Assembly: GCF_000478885.1 (NCBI RefSeq)
Contig: NC_022567.1
Coordinates: forward strand, 1-64,000
DNA from: Adlercreutzia equolifaciens DSM 19450
GTDB lineage: Bacteria; Actinomycetota; Coriobacteriia; Coriobacteriales; Eggerthellaceae
Direction: 5' to 3'
DNA: 64,000 bases
Shown in pieces: positions 18,088-28,200 of the stretch. How positions within the stretch are numbered: position 1 is the stretch's first letter; every line of letters begins with the position of its first letter. The notes under the pieces were generated by a model. The model searched no databases, was not told the origin of the DNA, and saw only the letters and a program-made list of their open reading frames with translations. The translations under genes and the position numbers were made by a program.

Positions 18088-18381
18088 ATGAAGGCGTATG
18101 AACTGCTGTTTATTGTTGCTCCGACGATTGACGACGAGACGCGCGCTGGCGTTATGAAGCGCATCGAGACGACGATCACTGACGCCCAGGGCGTGGTGGA
18201 CAACGTCGACAATTGGGGCAAGCGTAAACTCGCTTATGAGATCAACGGTCTGTCTGATGGCGACTACACTCTCATCGATTTCCATACTGACCCGCAGAGC
18301 ATTGCCGAGCTCGATCGCGTGCTGCGCATCAACGATGCCGTTGTGCGTCATATGATCGTCGCCCGCACCGATCGCGACTAG
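18088..18381 (+). CDS. rpsF: 30S ribosomal protein S6
   Basis: S6 binds the platform of the 30S subunit together with S18. The 97-residue product begins MKAYELLFIVAPTIDDE and contains GKRKLAYEINGLSDGDY, both diagnostic. ATG at 18088 is chosen because AAAGGAGGTGA precedes it. It leads the conserved rpsF-ssb-rpsR-rplI cluster. Confidence 0.97.
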   Translation: MKAYELLFIVAPTIDDETRAGVMKRIETTITDAQGVVDNVDNWGKRKLAYEINGLSDGDYTLIDFHTDPQSIAELDRVLRINDAVVRHMIVARTDRD

Positions 18382-18427
18382 TTGGAAACTGAGCGTTCTT
18401 AAGCGCTCACCATGAGAAGAGGTAGAA

Positions 18428-18937
18428 ATGAGCATTAATCGAGTGATCATCAGCGGCAATCTGACCCGCGACCCCGAGCTGCGCAGCACCCAGTCCGGCA
18501 TGGACGTCATGAGCTTCGGCGTGGCCGTGAACGACCGTCGTCGTAACCCCCAGACCAACGAGTGGGAGGATTATCCGAACTTCGTTGACTGCACCATGTT
18601 CGGCAATCGGGCTCGCAGCTTGCACCAGTACTTGTCCAAGGGCACCAAGGTGGCCATCGAGGGCAAGCTTCGCTGGAGCCAATGGGAGCGCGATGGTCAG
18701 AAGCGCAGCAAGCTCGAAGTCATCGTTGACGAGCTCGAATTCATGTCGAGCCGCAACGGTGGCGGCGCTCAGTCCTACGGCGGCGATTTCGGCGGCAACC
18801 AGGGCTATGCTCCGGCGGCTCCGGCCTATAGTGCTCCGGCTCCCATGCCCGCACCGGCTCCGGCGCCCGCGCCCATGCCCGCTGCACCGGTTATCGACGC
18901 TTCCTCTTCCGTGTACGATGATGACATTCCGTTTTAA
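18428..18937 (+). CDS. ssb: Single-stranded DNA-binding protein
   Basis: SSB coats single-stranded DNA during replication and repair. The 169-residue product has an OB-fold domain beginning MSINRVIISGNLTRDPELR, a Gly/Pro/Ala-rich flexible linker with repeated AP units, and the acidic C-terminal tip DDDIPF that recruits partner proteins. Its place between rpsF and rpsR is canonical and identifies it as the housekeeping copy. Confidence 0.97.
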   Translation: MSINRVIISGNLTRDPELRSTQSGMDVMSFGVAVNDRRRNPQTNEWEDYPNFVDCTMFGNRARSLHQYLSKGTKVAIEGKLRWSQWERDGQKRSKLEVIVDELEFMSSRNGGGAQSYGGDFGGNQGYAPAAPAYSAPAPMPAPAPAPAPMPAAPVIDASSSVYDDDIPF

Positions 18938-18957
18938 GCGAAACGAAAGAGGTTAAT

Positions 18958-19218
18958 ATGGCCGATTACGCTAAGCAGCCTCGTCGTAAGTATTGCCAGT
19001 TCTGCAAGGACGACGTGGAGTATATCGATTACAAAGATACTCAAATGCTGCGCAAGTACGTTACCGATCGTGGCAAGATCAAGCCCCGTCGCGTGACCGG
19101 TGCCTGCACCCAGCACCAGCGCGACATCGCGGAAGCTGTTAAGCGCGCCCGCGTCATGGCTCTCATGCCCTATGCCGTTCCCGCTGTCAGCGGCCGTGGC
19201 GATCGCCGCAACCGCTAG
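18958..19218 (+). CDS. rpsR: 30S ribosomal protein S18
   Basis: S18 pairs with S6 on the 30S platform. The 86-residue product contains YCQFCKDDVEYIDYKD and KIKPRRVTGACTQHQR, typical of the family. The CxxC near the N-terminus plus Cys and His later suggest the zinc-binding (C+) form. Confidence 0.97.
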   Translation: MADYAKQPRRKYCQFCKDDVEYIDYKDTQMLRKYVTDRGKIKPRRVTGACTQHQRDIAEAVKRARVMALMPYAVPAVSGRGDRRNR

Positions 19219-19235
19219 GCGAAGGGAGGAGAACC

Positions 19236-19820
19236 ATGAAAGTTATTCTTCTGAAGGAACTCCAGGGCAAAGGCGGCGAGGGCGACGTCATCGACGTCAA
19301 CCGCGGCTTTGCCAACAACTTCCTGCTGACCCAGGGCTACGCCGTGAAGGCTACTCCGGGCAACCTGAAGCAGCTTGAGGAGCGCAAGAAGAACATCGCC
19401 AAGCGCGAGGATACTCGCATTGCCGATGCCAACGCTCTGGCCGAGAAGCTGAACGACGCTACGGTGCGCGTTATCGCCCAGGTGGGCGAGGAGGGCGTGC
19501 TCTTCGGTTCCGTCACTGCTCCTCTGGTGGCCGACGCCATCGCCGAGCAGCTCGACATCGAGATCGATCGTCGTCGTGTGGAACTGGGCAAGCCCATCAA
19601 GATGACCGGTACCTACCAGGTGCCCGTGTCGCTGTACCGCGACATCAAGGGCACGGTGACCGTGATCGTTGCTGGCGAGTCCGAGGCCGAAGAGGCCATC
19701 GACGCTATCGAAGAGGCTATCGATATCGCCGAGACTCCGGCCGACGAGATGGTTGAAGTTGACGGCGAAGTTGCCGCCGACGGCACCGTCGAGGTTGAGG
19801 TGACCGAGACCGAGGAGTAG
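19236..19820 (+). CDS. rplI: 50S ribosomal protein L9 with an acidic tail
   Basis: L9 binds 23S rRNA near the L1 stalk and helps keep the reading frame. The N-terminal rRNA-binding domain (MKVILLKELQGKGGEGDVI...NRGFANNFLL) and the C-terminal domain are normal. The product is 194 residues instead of about 150: the last 45 or so residues are strongly acidic (many Glu, Asp and Ala), an extension not found in classical L9. A GGGAGGAG ribosome site precedes the ATG, and a terminator follows. Confidence 0.95.
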   Translation: MKVILLKELQGKGGEGDVIDVNRGFANNFLLTQGYAVKATPGNLKQLEERKKNIAKREDTRIADANALAEKLNDATVRVIAQVGEEGVLFGSVTAPLVADAIAEQLDIEIDRRRVELGKPIKMTGTYQVPVSLYRDIKGTVTVIVAGESEAEEAIDAIEEAIDIAETPADEMVEVDGEVAADGTVEVEVTETEE

Positions 19821-19844
19821 TCCTCGTCTTGCGAGACCCTTTGA

Positions 19845-19870
19845 TGGCCCCTCTTCGGAGGGGCCATTTT
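19845..19870 (+). terminator. Rho-independent terminator after rplI
   Basis: TGGCCCCTC-TTCG-GAGGGGCCA is a nine-base-pair stem with a TTCG loop followed by four T residues, closing the rpsF-rplI operon. Confidence 0.88.
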
Positions 19871-19882
19871 CTATAATGAGCC

Positions 19883-19898
19883 TGTTTCCCGTGAAACA
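19883..19898. promoter_or_regulatory. parS-like site (one mismatch)
   Basis: TGTTTCCCGTGAAACA differs from the parS consensus at one central base. It lies between rplI and dnaB, about 12 kb from the main parS group. Confidence 0.65.
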
Positions 19899-19976
19899 GT
19901 GGCGGTAAGCCGAGTTCCGGCGTTCGCGGGAAGAAACGCGATACAATAGGCGCACCGACGACGCGAAGGATGTTTC

Positions 19977-21392
19977 ATGCCCTACCAGCCTCAGCCTCCC
20001 ATGGATGCCAACAATACGCCCGGACTTGCGCCCCGCGCGCAGTTGCCTCAGAACATCGAGGCCGAGCAATCGGTGCTCGCCGCCTGCCTGCTCAACGGGG
20101 AGGTGACCGAAGAGGCGGTCATGCGGCTGCGTCCGGAAAACTTCTTCCGTCCGGCCCATCGCATCATCTTCGAGGCTATCATCAGCCTCACGAACCGCCA
20201 TATCCCCGTTGATCCCATCGCTCTCGCCGACACCTTGAAGTCCACGGGACAGCTGGAGGCCGTGGGCGGCCGCGCCTATCTGGCCGAGCTGGCCGACAAC
20301 ACCTTCTCGCTCACCAGCTGGGAGCGCCATGTCGACATCGTCAAGCGCCAATCCATTTTGCGCGAGCTCGTGTTCGCCGCCACGCAAATTAACGCTCTGG
20401 CCTACGACGCGCCCGATGATTTGGATCAGGTGGTGGAAGAGGCGGAGAAGACGCTCTTCAACGTAACCGAGAAACGCGTCAGCTCGTCGTTCCGCAAGAT
20501 GGATGAGTTGGTAAGCGACGCCTACGAGGAGATTTCCCGTCTCGCCAATCAGAAGGACAAGATGGCCGGCGTTCCCACGGGCTTCAAGGACGTCGATGAG
20601 CTGTTTCATGGATTTCGCGGCGGCGACCTGGTTATTCTGGCGGCGCGTCCCGGTGTTGGCAAAACCTCCTTCGCTTTGAACCTGGCCACCAATGCGGCGA
20701 AAGCCGGCGCCGCTGTGGCGTTCTTCTCCTTGGAGATGGGCGCCGAGCAGCTGGTTCAGCGTATCCTGTGCTCCGAGGCCCGCGTGAATCTCTCGAAGCT
20801 GCGCAGCGGATTTATTGCCGAGGGCGACTGGGGCGCTTTGGCCGAAGCCTCGGGCAAGCTCTCCCAGCTGGACATGTTCATCGACGACACCCCGGGCCTT
20901 TCGGTGCTGGAGGCCCGCGCCAAGGGGCGCCGCGAGCTGCATGGCCTGAAAGAGGGCCAAAAAGGTCTTATCATTGTGGACTACCTGCAGCTCATGCAGC
21001 CGGGCCCCATGACGGCCAACAAATCCACCAACGACCAGGTGAGCGAAATTTCCCGCGGACTCAAGATCCTCGCCAAGGAAATGAACATGCCGGTGCTTGC
21101 CCTGTCGCAGCTGTCCCGCGCCATCGAACAACGCGGCAAGGACAAGCGCCCCATGCTTTCCGACCTGCGCGACTCCGGCGCCATCGAGCAGGACGCCGAT
21201 ATCGTCATGTTTATCGACCGCTCTATGAACGAAATCGAGGCGGAAAGCGAATCGCGCCCCGACTTGGGCATGGCGAAGCTCATCGTCGCGAAGCACCGCA
21301 ACGGTGCCACCCGCGACATCGACTTGGCCTTCAATCCCGAGTTCACAAAGTTCATGGACTTCATTGACGACTCCCGCGTGGGCAGCTTCTAG
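19977..21392 (+). CDS. dnaB: Replicative DNA helicase DnaB
   Basis: DnaB is the hexameric 5'-3' helicase of the replication fork. The 471-residue product has the N-terminal helical domain (QNIEAEQSVLAACL), a linker, and a RecA-like C-terminal domain with Walker A ARPGVGKTSF near 220, Walker B LIIVDYLQLM, and RDSGAIEQDADIV. No intein is present. A TACAAT -10 candidate lies near 19942-19947. The gene directly follows the ribosomal cluster, as in many bacteria. Confidence 0.97.
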   Translation: MPYQPQPPMDANNTPGLAPRAQLPQNIEAEQSVLAACLLNGEVTEEAVMRLRPENFFRPAHRIIFEAIISLTNRHIPVDPIALADTLKSTGQLEAVGGRAYLAELADNTFSLTSWERHVDIVKRQSILRELVFAATQINALAYDAPDDLDQVVEEAEKTLFNVTEKRVSSSFRKMDELVSDAYEEISRLANQKDKMAGVPTGFKDVDELFHGFRGGDLVILAARPGVGKTSFALNLATNAAKAGAAVAFFSLEMGAEQLVQRILCSEARVNLSKLRSGFIAEGDWGALAEASGKLSQLDMFIDDTPGLSVLEARAKGRRELHGLKEGQKGLIIVDYLQLMQPGPMTANKSTNDQVSEISRGLKILAKEMNMPVLALSQLSRAIEQRGKDKRPMLSDLRDSGAIEQDADIVMFIDRSMNEIEAESESRPDLGMAKLIVAKHRNGATRDIDLAFNPEFTKFMDFIDDSRVGSF

Positions 21393-21401
21393 GGTCTGTT
21401 C

Positions 21402-22682
21402 GTGCCGGAGACGCTGACATTCATTCACGCTGCCGACCTGCACATCGGCGCGCCGTTTCGCGGCCTGCGGGCGCTGTCCGACGAATGGGCGCGCCGTTTG
21501 GTCGACGCCATTCCCGGCGCGTGGGATCGCGTGGTGGAAGCAGCCGTGTCGCGCAAGGTTGATTTCATGGTCGTTTCCGGCGACATCTTCGATTCGGTTC
21601 GCGCGTCCTATCGCGACTACCTGCGTTTCTTCGACGGGCTGAACCGCTTAGACGCGGAGGGCATTCCTTCCTACCTGTGCACCGGCAACCACGATCCGCT
21701 GAGTCTTTGGCAGCAGGATTTCTTCGCGTTGCCCCCGTCCGCCACGATGCTCGCCGCAGATCGTCCCGATTTCGCCCTGTACGAGCGCGACGGGCATCCC
21801 CTTGCGGTCATCGGAGGCCGCGGCTACCCGAACAAGGTGTGGTCGCCCAACGAGAACATCGCCGAGGGTATCACCCGCGCCGCCGCCATTCGGGCGCTGG
21901 GGCCGCGTGCCGCCGAGGCGCCTTTTGCGGTGGGCGTGCTGCACACCGGGCTTACGTTCGATCCTGTGAAGGCTCCCACCGACCCCGTGGCATTGCTGCG
22001 CGCCGGGTTCGACTACTGGGCGCTCGGGCATATTCACAAGCGGTGGGTCAACGACGAGCGCGCGCCGCGCATTGCGTTTTCCGGCTGCATTCAAGGGCGC
22101 GATGTGCGCGAAACGGGTCCGCGCGGTGTCAACCTCGTCACGCTGGCGGTTGACGCGCCGCCGAAGGTGAGCTTCATCCCCACGGCCTCGGTGGTGTGGG
22201 AAAAGGTTCGCATCGACGTCTCCGATTGCACGAACATCCCGGCTCTGGTGTCCAAAACCATGCGGGAGCTGTTCGCGGTCAACGGCGACGCCTCCTGCGA
22301 GATGATGGTGTCGCGCATCATTCTCACCGGAGCGACCTCCCTTCACGAGGTGCTCGGCCGCCCCGGGGTGCTGGAAGAGGTGCGCGCCTCTTTGAACGAT
22401 GCGTACTCGGAATTCTACTGCGATAGTCTCATCGACGAGACAACGGCTCCCATCGATGAAGAGGCGTTGCGCGCCGAAGGGCTGTTCCCAGCGGTGTTTC
22501 TTCGCACCGTTGATCGGCTCTCCGAGGATGTCGAAGGGCAGATCGACTATTTGCAGGAAGAATACCTCGCGCGCAACGTTCCCCTTACGGCGGCGCTTTC
22601 CGAGAAGAAGGCGCGCCAGCTCACGGACGAGGCCGCCCGGCTTGTGCTCGACTTGCTGCTGCAAGGGGGCGACGACCGATGA
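21402..22682 (+). CDS. DNA repair exonuclease, YhaO/SbcD-like metallophosphoesterase
   Basis: The 426-residue product belongs to the Mre11/SbcD-type calcineurin-like phosphoesterases. Metal-binding motifs are visible: HAADLHIGAPF (about 8-18), VSGDIFD, CTGNHDP and GHIHKRW. It starts with a GTG ten bases after dnaB and overlaps the following ATPase gene by four bases (ATGA), so the two are translationally coupled. By analogy with Bacillus YhaO-YhaN and SbcD-SbcC, the pair likely forms a nuclease-ATPase complex acting on DNA ends. Confidence 0.88.
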   Translation: MPETLTFIHAADLHIGAPFRGLRALSDEWARRLVDAIPGAWDRVVEAAVSRKVDFMVVSGDIFDSVRASYRDYLRFFDGLNRLDAEGIPSYLCTGNHDPLSLWQQDFFALPPSATMLAADRPDFALYERDGHPLAVIGGRGYPNKVWSPNENIAEGITRAAAIRALGPRAAEAPFAVGVLHTGLTFDPVKAPTDPVALLRAGFDYWALGHIHKRWVNDERAPRIAFSGCIQGRDVRETGPRGVNLVTLAVDAPPKVSFIPTASVVWEKVRIDVSDCTNIPALVSKTMRELFAVNGDASCEMMVSRIILTGATSLHEVLGRPGVLEEVRASLNDAYSEFYCDSLIDETTAPIDEEALRAEGLFPAVFLRTVDRLSEDVEGQIDYLQEEYLARNVPLTAALSEKKARQLTDEAARLVLDLLLQGGDDR

Positions 22683-24904
22683 CCGAGCCGCGCATCTACC
22701 TCCGCTCTATTCACTTGGAGCGCTTCGGCCGCTTTCACGATACCGTGGTCGGGCCCTTCGGCGATCGCATGAACATTGTCCTGGGCGCCAACGAGGCGGG
22801 CAAGACGACGGTGGCCTCCTTTGTGGGCGGCGTGCTGTTCGGTTGGGAGGAGGCTCGAGGAAACCGGAACACCTACAAGCCCGAGGGGGCCGAGCGAGCG
22901 GGCTCGCTGCTTTTCGCGCGGTCGGCGGGGGCGGACGCGAGCGCGGGTGCGAGGGAAGACGAGGAGACGTTCGTGCTTTCCCGCGCCCGCAATGCCGACG
23001 GCCTGCAGGGAGACACCTTCCTGGTGGAAGACATCGACAAGGACACCTATCGCACGATGTTTTCCCTGAACAGCGATGAATTGCGCTCGCTGCGCAACAC
23101 GACGGACACGACGGCGAAGTTGCTGACGGCCGGTTCGGGCACAGGCTCGTCGCCGGCCCACGCCCTCGCTCATGTGAACGAGCGCTTGGCGGCATTCACC
23201 TCCCGCGCCGCCTCGGCCGAGCAGTCGATCCCCCAGCTTCTGGCCCGGCGCAACGCCCTGCGCGCCGAGCAGCAAAGCGCGGCTGACGTCGCCGATGCCT
23301 ATCGCGCCCAAGATCGCGAGCTGCACGAGCTGGAGCCCGAGCGCGCCGCCATGGGAGAGCGGGTGGAAGAGGCCAACCGCATGATTGAGGCGCTCACCAT
23401 GGCCAAAAGTTCTCTGGCGGCCCTGGATGCCGAACGCGACAAGCTTAAAGGGGATGTCGCCCGGCTGGCCAAGAGCGAGGAGGAGGCAGCCAGCAACTAC
23501 GAACTTCACGAGCGCTCCTGCGGGCGGCGCCTCGCGCGCCTGACGGCCTCCGACGAGCGGGCCTTGCGTGGTCGCTTGGAAAACCTCGCGACCCGTCAAT
23601 CGCGGCAGGCCCATGCCGTGGAGGTGGCTCGCGCGAACTACACGTCTTCCGTGGCGGTGTACGAGGCGCTGCAGGAAACGGCCGACGATGAGGCCGATCG
23701 CCGCAGCGAGCGATCGAAGAGACGCATTCAGGTGGCATTCTGCGTGGTCATTCCCGCCGTGCTGTTTCTTCTGGGTGTCCCTCTTTTCATCGAGGGTCGT
23801 GCCCGCGGTGCCCTCAGCTATATGGCCATCGGATTTCTCCTCTCCGTCTTCGCGGCGCTTATGGCCACCGGCGGCTTCGCCCTGTTGTTCCGACCGAACA
23901 AGGAGGAAGGCGCCCGCAAGGCCCGTTTCGACGACGCCCATTGGGTGATGATCCAGGATAAGAAAAAGCTGGAAGCGTGCCAGGCTGAGGAGGAATCGGT
24001 GGCTGCGCAGGTACGCGAGGCGCTGGATGAGGAAGGGCTGGGCGAGGCCCAAGGGTCGGTGCGCCAGGCCCGGGCGCTTCTTGACGAGGCCCGCGAGGCG
24101 CGTCAGGCCATGGCGCTGTGTCGCCAGCGCCAGCAAGCGGCGGCGGCGCGGCGAGCGGATGCCGAGCATCGCCTTCAGGAAATCGCCTCTGAACGAGCGG
24201 CGGCGCTTCAGCGCGCCGGATTGTCGCCTGAAAGCGGGGTAGGCGATGTCGAGGAGGAGCTCGAGCGGCGCGTTCGCCAGCGCACGGGGCTCATTGAGGC
24301 GTTGGAGTCCATGAACCAGCGAGCAGGGGAATTGGCCGCCGTCCTCGCCCAAGCCGAAACGGAGCGCGACTTCGATCGCATCAAAATTGAGGTGCAGGAA
24401 GTGACCACGCGCTTGGAAGAGGCGCGCACCGATTTCGCGCGATTGCTTCTAGCCAAGCACATGCTGGAGGCGGCTATTGCCACCTGGGAATCGAAGCGCC
24501 AGCCAGAGGTGTATCTGCGGGCGAGCCGGTTGCTGTCCCTCATGACCGAAGGGCGGTGGACTCGCGTGAGCCTTACGCGCGAGGGCACTCTGGAGGTAGC
24601 CGACGCCCTTGGGCGCACGCGCCAGCCGGTGCATTTGTCCCTCGGCACGTGCCAGCAACTGTATCTGGCCCTGCGCATTGCGCTGCTCACCTGCGCCGAT
24701 AACGTGGGGCGGGCCATTCCCATCCTCGCCGACGACATTCTCGTGAATTTCGACGAGCAGCGCCGGCTGGGGGCGGCCCGCGCTTTGGTGGAACTGTCGG
24801 AGCAGCGCCAGGTCATTCTCTTCACCTGTCACGAAGGGGTCGCGAGGGCCTTGAAGAAGGCTGCGAAGCAATCAGGACGCCCGGCGACGGTGATCAACCT
24901 ATAG
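22679..24904 (+). CDS. YhaN/SbcC-like SMC-type ATPase with central membrane helices
   Basis: The 741-residue protein has an N-terminal ABC half with GRFHDTVVGP and Walker A GANEAGKTT (about 38-46), long coiled-coil arms, and a C-terminal half with the signature LSLGTCQQLYLALRIALL and Walker B PILADDILVNFD. Between the arms lie two hydrophobic helices (about 355-405), which YhaN proteins also have, so the complex is probably membrane-attached. It is shorter than Bacillus YhaN, mostly through reduced coiled coil. It is coupled to the phosphoesterase gene upstream. Confidence 0.87.
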   Translation: MTEPRIYLRSIHLERFGRFHDTVVGPFGDRMNIVLGANEAGKTTVASFVGGVLFGWEEARGNRNTYKPEGAERAGSLLFARSAGADASAGAREDEETFVLSRARNADGLQGDTFLVEDIDKDTYRTMFSLNSDELRSLRNTTDTTAKLLTAGSGTGSSPAHALAHVNERLAAFTSRAASAEQSIPQLLARRNALRAEQQSAADVADAYRAQDRELHELEPERAAMGERVEEANRMIEALTMAKSSLAALDAERDKLKGDVARLAKSEEEAASNYELHERSCGRRLARLTASDERALRGRLENLATRQSRQAHAVEVARANYTSSVAVYEALQETADDEADRRSERSKRRIQVAFCVVIPAVLFLLGVPLFIEGRARGALSYMAIGFLLSVFAALMATGGFALLFRPNKEEGARKARFDDAHWVMIQDKKKLEACQAEEESVAAQVREALDEEGLGEAQGSVRQARALLDEAREARQAMALCRQRQQAAAARRADAEHRLQEIASERAAALQRAGLSPESGVGDVEEELERRVRQRTGLIEALESMNQRAGELAAVLAQAETERDFDRIKIEVQEVTTRLEEARTDFARLLLAKHMLEAAIATWESKRQPEVYLRASRLLSLMTEGRWTRVSLTREGTLEVADALGRTRQPVHLSLGTCQQLYLALRIALLTCADNVGRAIPILADDILVNFDEQRRLGAARALVELSEQRQVILFTCHEGVARALKKAAKQSGRPATVINL

Positions 24905-25114
24905 ATTAAACGGGTGTGGCTGCATGAACTCAGTCACCAGAAAGACCACGAAGGACAGCACGAGCAGAATCCCCACAACGATGCTGAAGATGCGCCGGTT
25001 GCGCTGCAGGCGTCGCAGTGCCGTGCGCCTTACGAAGGCCCGATCGCCCTCGGGCGTGCCCAGGGGAGGATCTGCCGCAGGGGGCGTGCGGCGCGGTGGC
25101 TGGTTGTCGGTCAT
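24899..25114 (-). CDS. Small single-pass membrane protein
   Basis: No family is recognised. The 71-residue product has a Pro-rich, basic cytoplasmic N-terminus and one C-terminal transmembrane helix (FSIVVGILLVLSFVVFLVTEF). It overlaps the last six bases of the YhaN-like gene in convergent orientation and is divergent from purA. The coding sense is supported by the clean charge and hydrophobicity layout, but homology is unknown. Confidence 0.6.
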   Translation of the reverse strand: MTDNQPPRRTPPAADPPLGTPEGDRAFVRRTALRRLQRNRRIFSIVVGILLVLSFVVFLVTEFMQPHPFNL

Positions 25115-25201
25115 GTAGGGTCCTTCGCAAGCGGAAGCGTCTTAACTCCGTAAATCTTAGCACGAAGCCCTCCATTCCGAAGCATTAGCCTGTGCGGCTG
25201 G

Positions 25202-25207
25202 TATACT
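25202..25207 (+). promoter_or_regulatory. -10 element candidate for purA
   Basis: TATACT lies about 60 bases before the purA start. No good -35 hexamer is visible at the expected spacing. Confidence 0.4.
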
Positions 25208-25267
25208 GAGCCCTTGCGGAATGTCGTTTTCAGGGCATTCCCCGCCCAACGTCGAAAGGACTTGAAG

Positions 25268-26593
<1,326 letters not shown>

Positions 26594-26608
26594 CTTCTCT
26601 GCTCGTTC

Positions 26609-26727
26609 GGGGCTGTTGGCGGCGGAGGGGCGCCGTGCTCAGACAGTCCTCGCTCGGTGGAACAGTCCACTGGACTGTTCCATTCGCTGCGGAACTCCGC
26701 GCGGACCCCTCCGCCGCCAACAGCCCC
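26609..26727. repeat. Nested inverted-repeat structure between purA and purD
   Basis: A 22-bp perfect inverted repeat (arms 26609-26630 and 26706-26727, beginning GGGGCTGTTGGCGGCGG) encloses a second 12-bp inverted repeat (26658-26669 and 26671-26682, TGGAACAGTCCA and its complement). The whole 119-base block could form a long cruciform or RNA hairpin. It has no reading frame of note and could be a miniature mobile palindrome or a transcription barrier. Confidence 0.75.
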
Positions 26728-26804
26728 TGCTTTTCCGAGAAAAGTAGCACTGACGTTACGAACGACCTGTGATTTCTTAGAAGAAATTACTGAAAGGAAC
26801 GAAT

Positions 26805-28097
26805 GTGAACATTCTGCTGATCGGTTCGGGTGGGCGCGAACATGCCATCGCGTGGGCGCTGCAGAAGTCTCCGAACACCGACGTGCTGTACGTGGCGCCG
26901 GGCAACGGCGGCACGGCGGAAATCGCCGAGAACGTCGACCTGGATATCGCCGACGGCGAGGCGCTGCTGAGCTTCGTGCATGAGCGCAACATCGGGCTTG
27001 TGGTCATCGGCCCCGAGGCACCGCTGGTCGATGGCGTGGCCGATCTGCTGCGCGCCGACGGTGTCCCGGTATTCGGGCCCAACGCCGACGGTGCTCAGCT
27101 GGAAGGCTCCAAGGCCTATTCGAAGGCGTTCATGGAAGCCAACGACATCCCCACGGCCGCTTACGGGCGCTTCGACGACGAGGCCGCCGCGCTTGCCTAC
27201 GTGCGCGAGCAGGGCGCTCCCATCGTCATCAAGGCCGACGGTCTGGCGGCGGGCAAGGGCGTTGTGGTGGCCGAAACTGTGGAAGATGCCGAGGCTGCCG
27301 TGCGCGCCTGCTTCGACGGCGCCTTCGGCGATGCCGGCTCCACGGTGGTTATCGAGGAGTGCATGACGGGCCCCGAGTGCTCGCTTCTGTGCTTCGTCAC
27401 GGCCGGGCAGTCGTTCCCCATGGCTCCGGCGCAAGACCACAAGCGCGCCTACGATGGCGACTTGGGCCCCAATACCGGCGGCATGGGCGTGTACTCGCCG
27501 GTGCCCATCGTCACCGACGAGGAAATGGCCGCCATGGTGGCCATCATGGAGAAAGCGGCCGCCGCTACGGCCGTCGCTCCCTTTACCAGCGACTACCGCG
27601 GCACGCTGTACGGCGGCTTCATGCTGACTCCCGAAGGCCCGAAGATCGTGGAGTTCAACGTGCGCTTCGGCGACCCCGAGACGCAGGTTGTGCTGCCCCG
27701 CTTGGAAAGCGACCTGGTTGAGGTCATGCTCGCCGTGGCCGAGGGTCGTCCCGAGGACGTGCAGCTGGAGTGGTCCGACGATTGGGCTGTTTCCGTGGTG
27801 CTTGCCAGTGAGGGGTACCCGGGCGCTTACGAGAAGGGCAAGGTCATTCTGGGTATTGAGGAGGCCGAGGAGCTGCCCGGCGTGACGGTCTTCCATGCGG
27901 GTACTCGCCGCAACTACGACGGCGAGCTGCTCACCAACGGCGGCCGCGTGCTGAACGTGGTGGCTAAGGGCGACAGCTTCGAAGAGGCTCGCGAGCGCGC
28001 CTACGAGGCCTGCGATCTCATCAACTTCGAAGGCAAGATGTTCCGTCACGATATCGGCAAGAAAGCTTTGCAGGGCCGCAGCGCCTGGGATCAGTAG
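26805..28097 (+). CDS. purD: Phosphoribosylamine--glycine ligase
   Basis: PurD catalyses the second step of purine synthesis, joining glycine to phosphoribosylamine. The 430-residue ATP-grasp protein starts VNILLIGSGGREHAIAWAL and contains the family signature RFGDPETQ near 287-294. The GTG start follows GAAAGGAACG. It lies 210 bases after purA, separated by the large palindrome, so the two purine genes may be transcribed independently. Confidence 0.97.
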   Translation: MNILLIGSGGREHAIAWALQKSPNTDVLYVAPGNGGTAEIAENVDLDIADGEALLSFVHERNIGLVVIGPEAPLVDGVADLLRADGVPVFGPNADGAQLEGSKAYSKAFMEANDIPTAAYGRFDDEAAALAYVREQGAPIVIKADGLAAGKGVVVAETVEDAEAAVRACFDGAFGDAGSTVVIEECMTGPECSLLCFVTAGQSFPMAPAQDHKRAYDGDLGPNTGGMGVYSPVPIVTDEEMAAMVAIMEKAAAATAVAPFTSDYRGTLYGGFMLTPEGPKIVEFNVRFGDPETQVVLPRLESDLVEVMLAVAEGRPEDVQLEWSDDWAVSVVLASEGYPGAYEKGKVILGIEEAEELPGVTVFHAGTRRNYDGELLTNGGRVLNVVAKGDSFEEARERAYEACDLINFEGKMFRHDIGKKALQGRSAWDQ

Positions 28098-28131
28098 CCG
28101 CTGCCTAGAGGTTCAGCGCATGGGATAGATT

Positions 28132-28160
28132 CCGTAGGGGCGGACCTTGGTCCGCCCTTC
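28132..28160. repeat. Dispersed palindromic repeat, copy 2
   Basis: CCGTAGGGGCGGACCTTGG followed by TCCGCCC. The bases after the core (TTCTCAACCG) are shared with copy 3 at 32401, showing that the repeat extends beyond the palindrome. Confidence 0.8.
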
Positions 28161-28200
28161 TCAACCGAGGTAACCAGCCAAGAAAGAAGGAATGCACGAT

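Noticed and set aside
19215..21443. Very long minus-strand open frame (742 codons) opposite rplI and dnaB
   Set aside because: It is fully antisense to two certain genes; such frames arise from GC-rich codon bias. The sequence is rich in His, Gly, Leu and Arg and has no domain.
22547..24352. 601-codon minus-strand frame opposite the YhaN-like gene
   Set aside because: Arg/Gly/Leu-rich translation typical of the complement of GC-rich coiled-coil genes.
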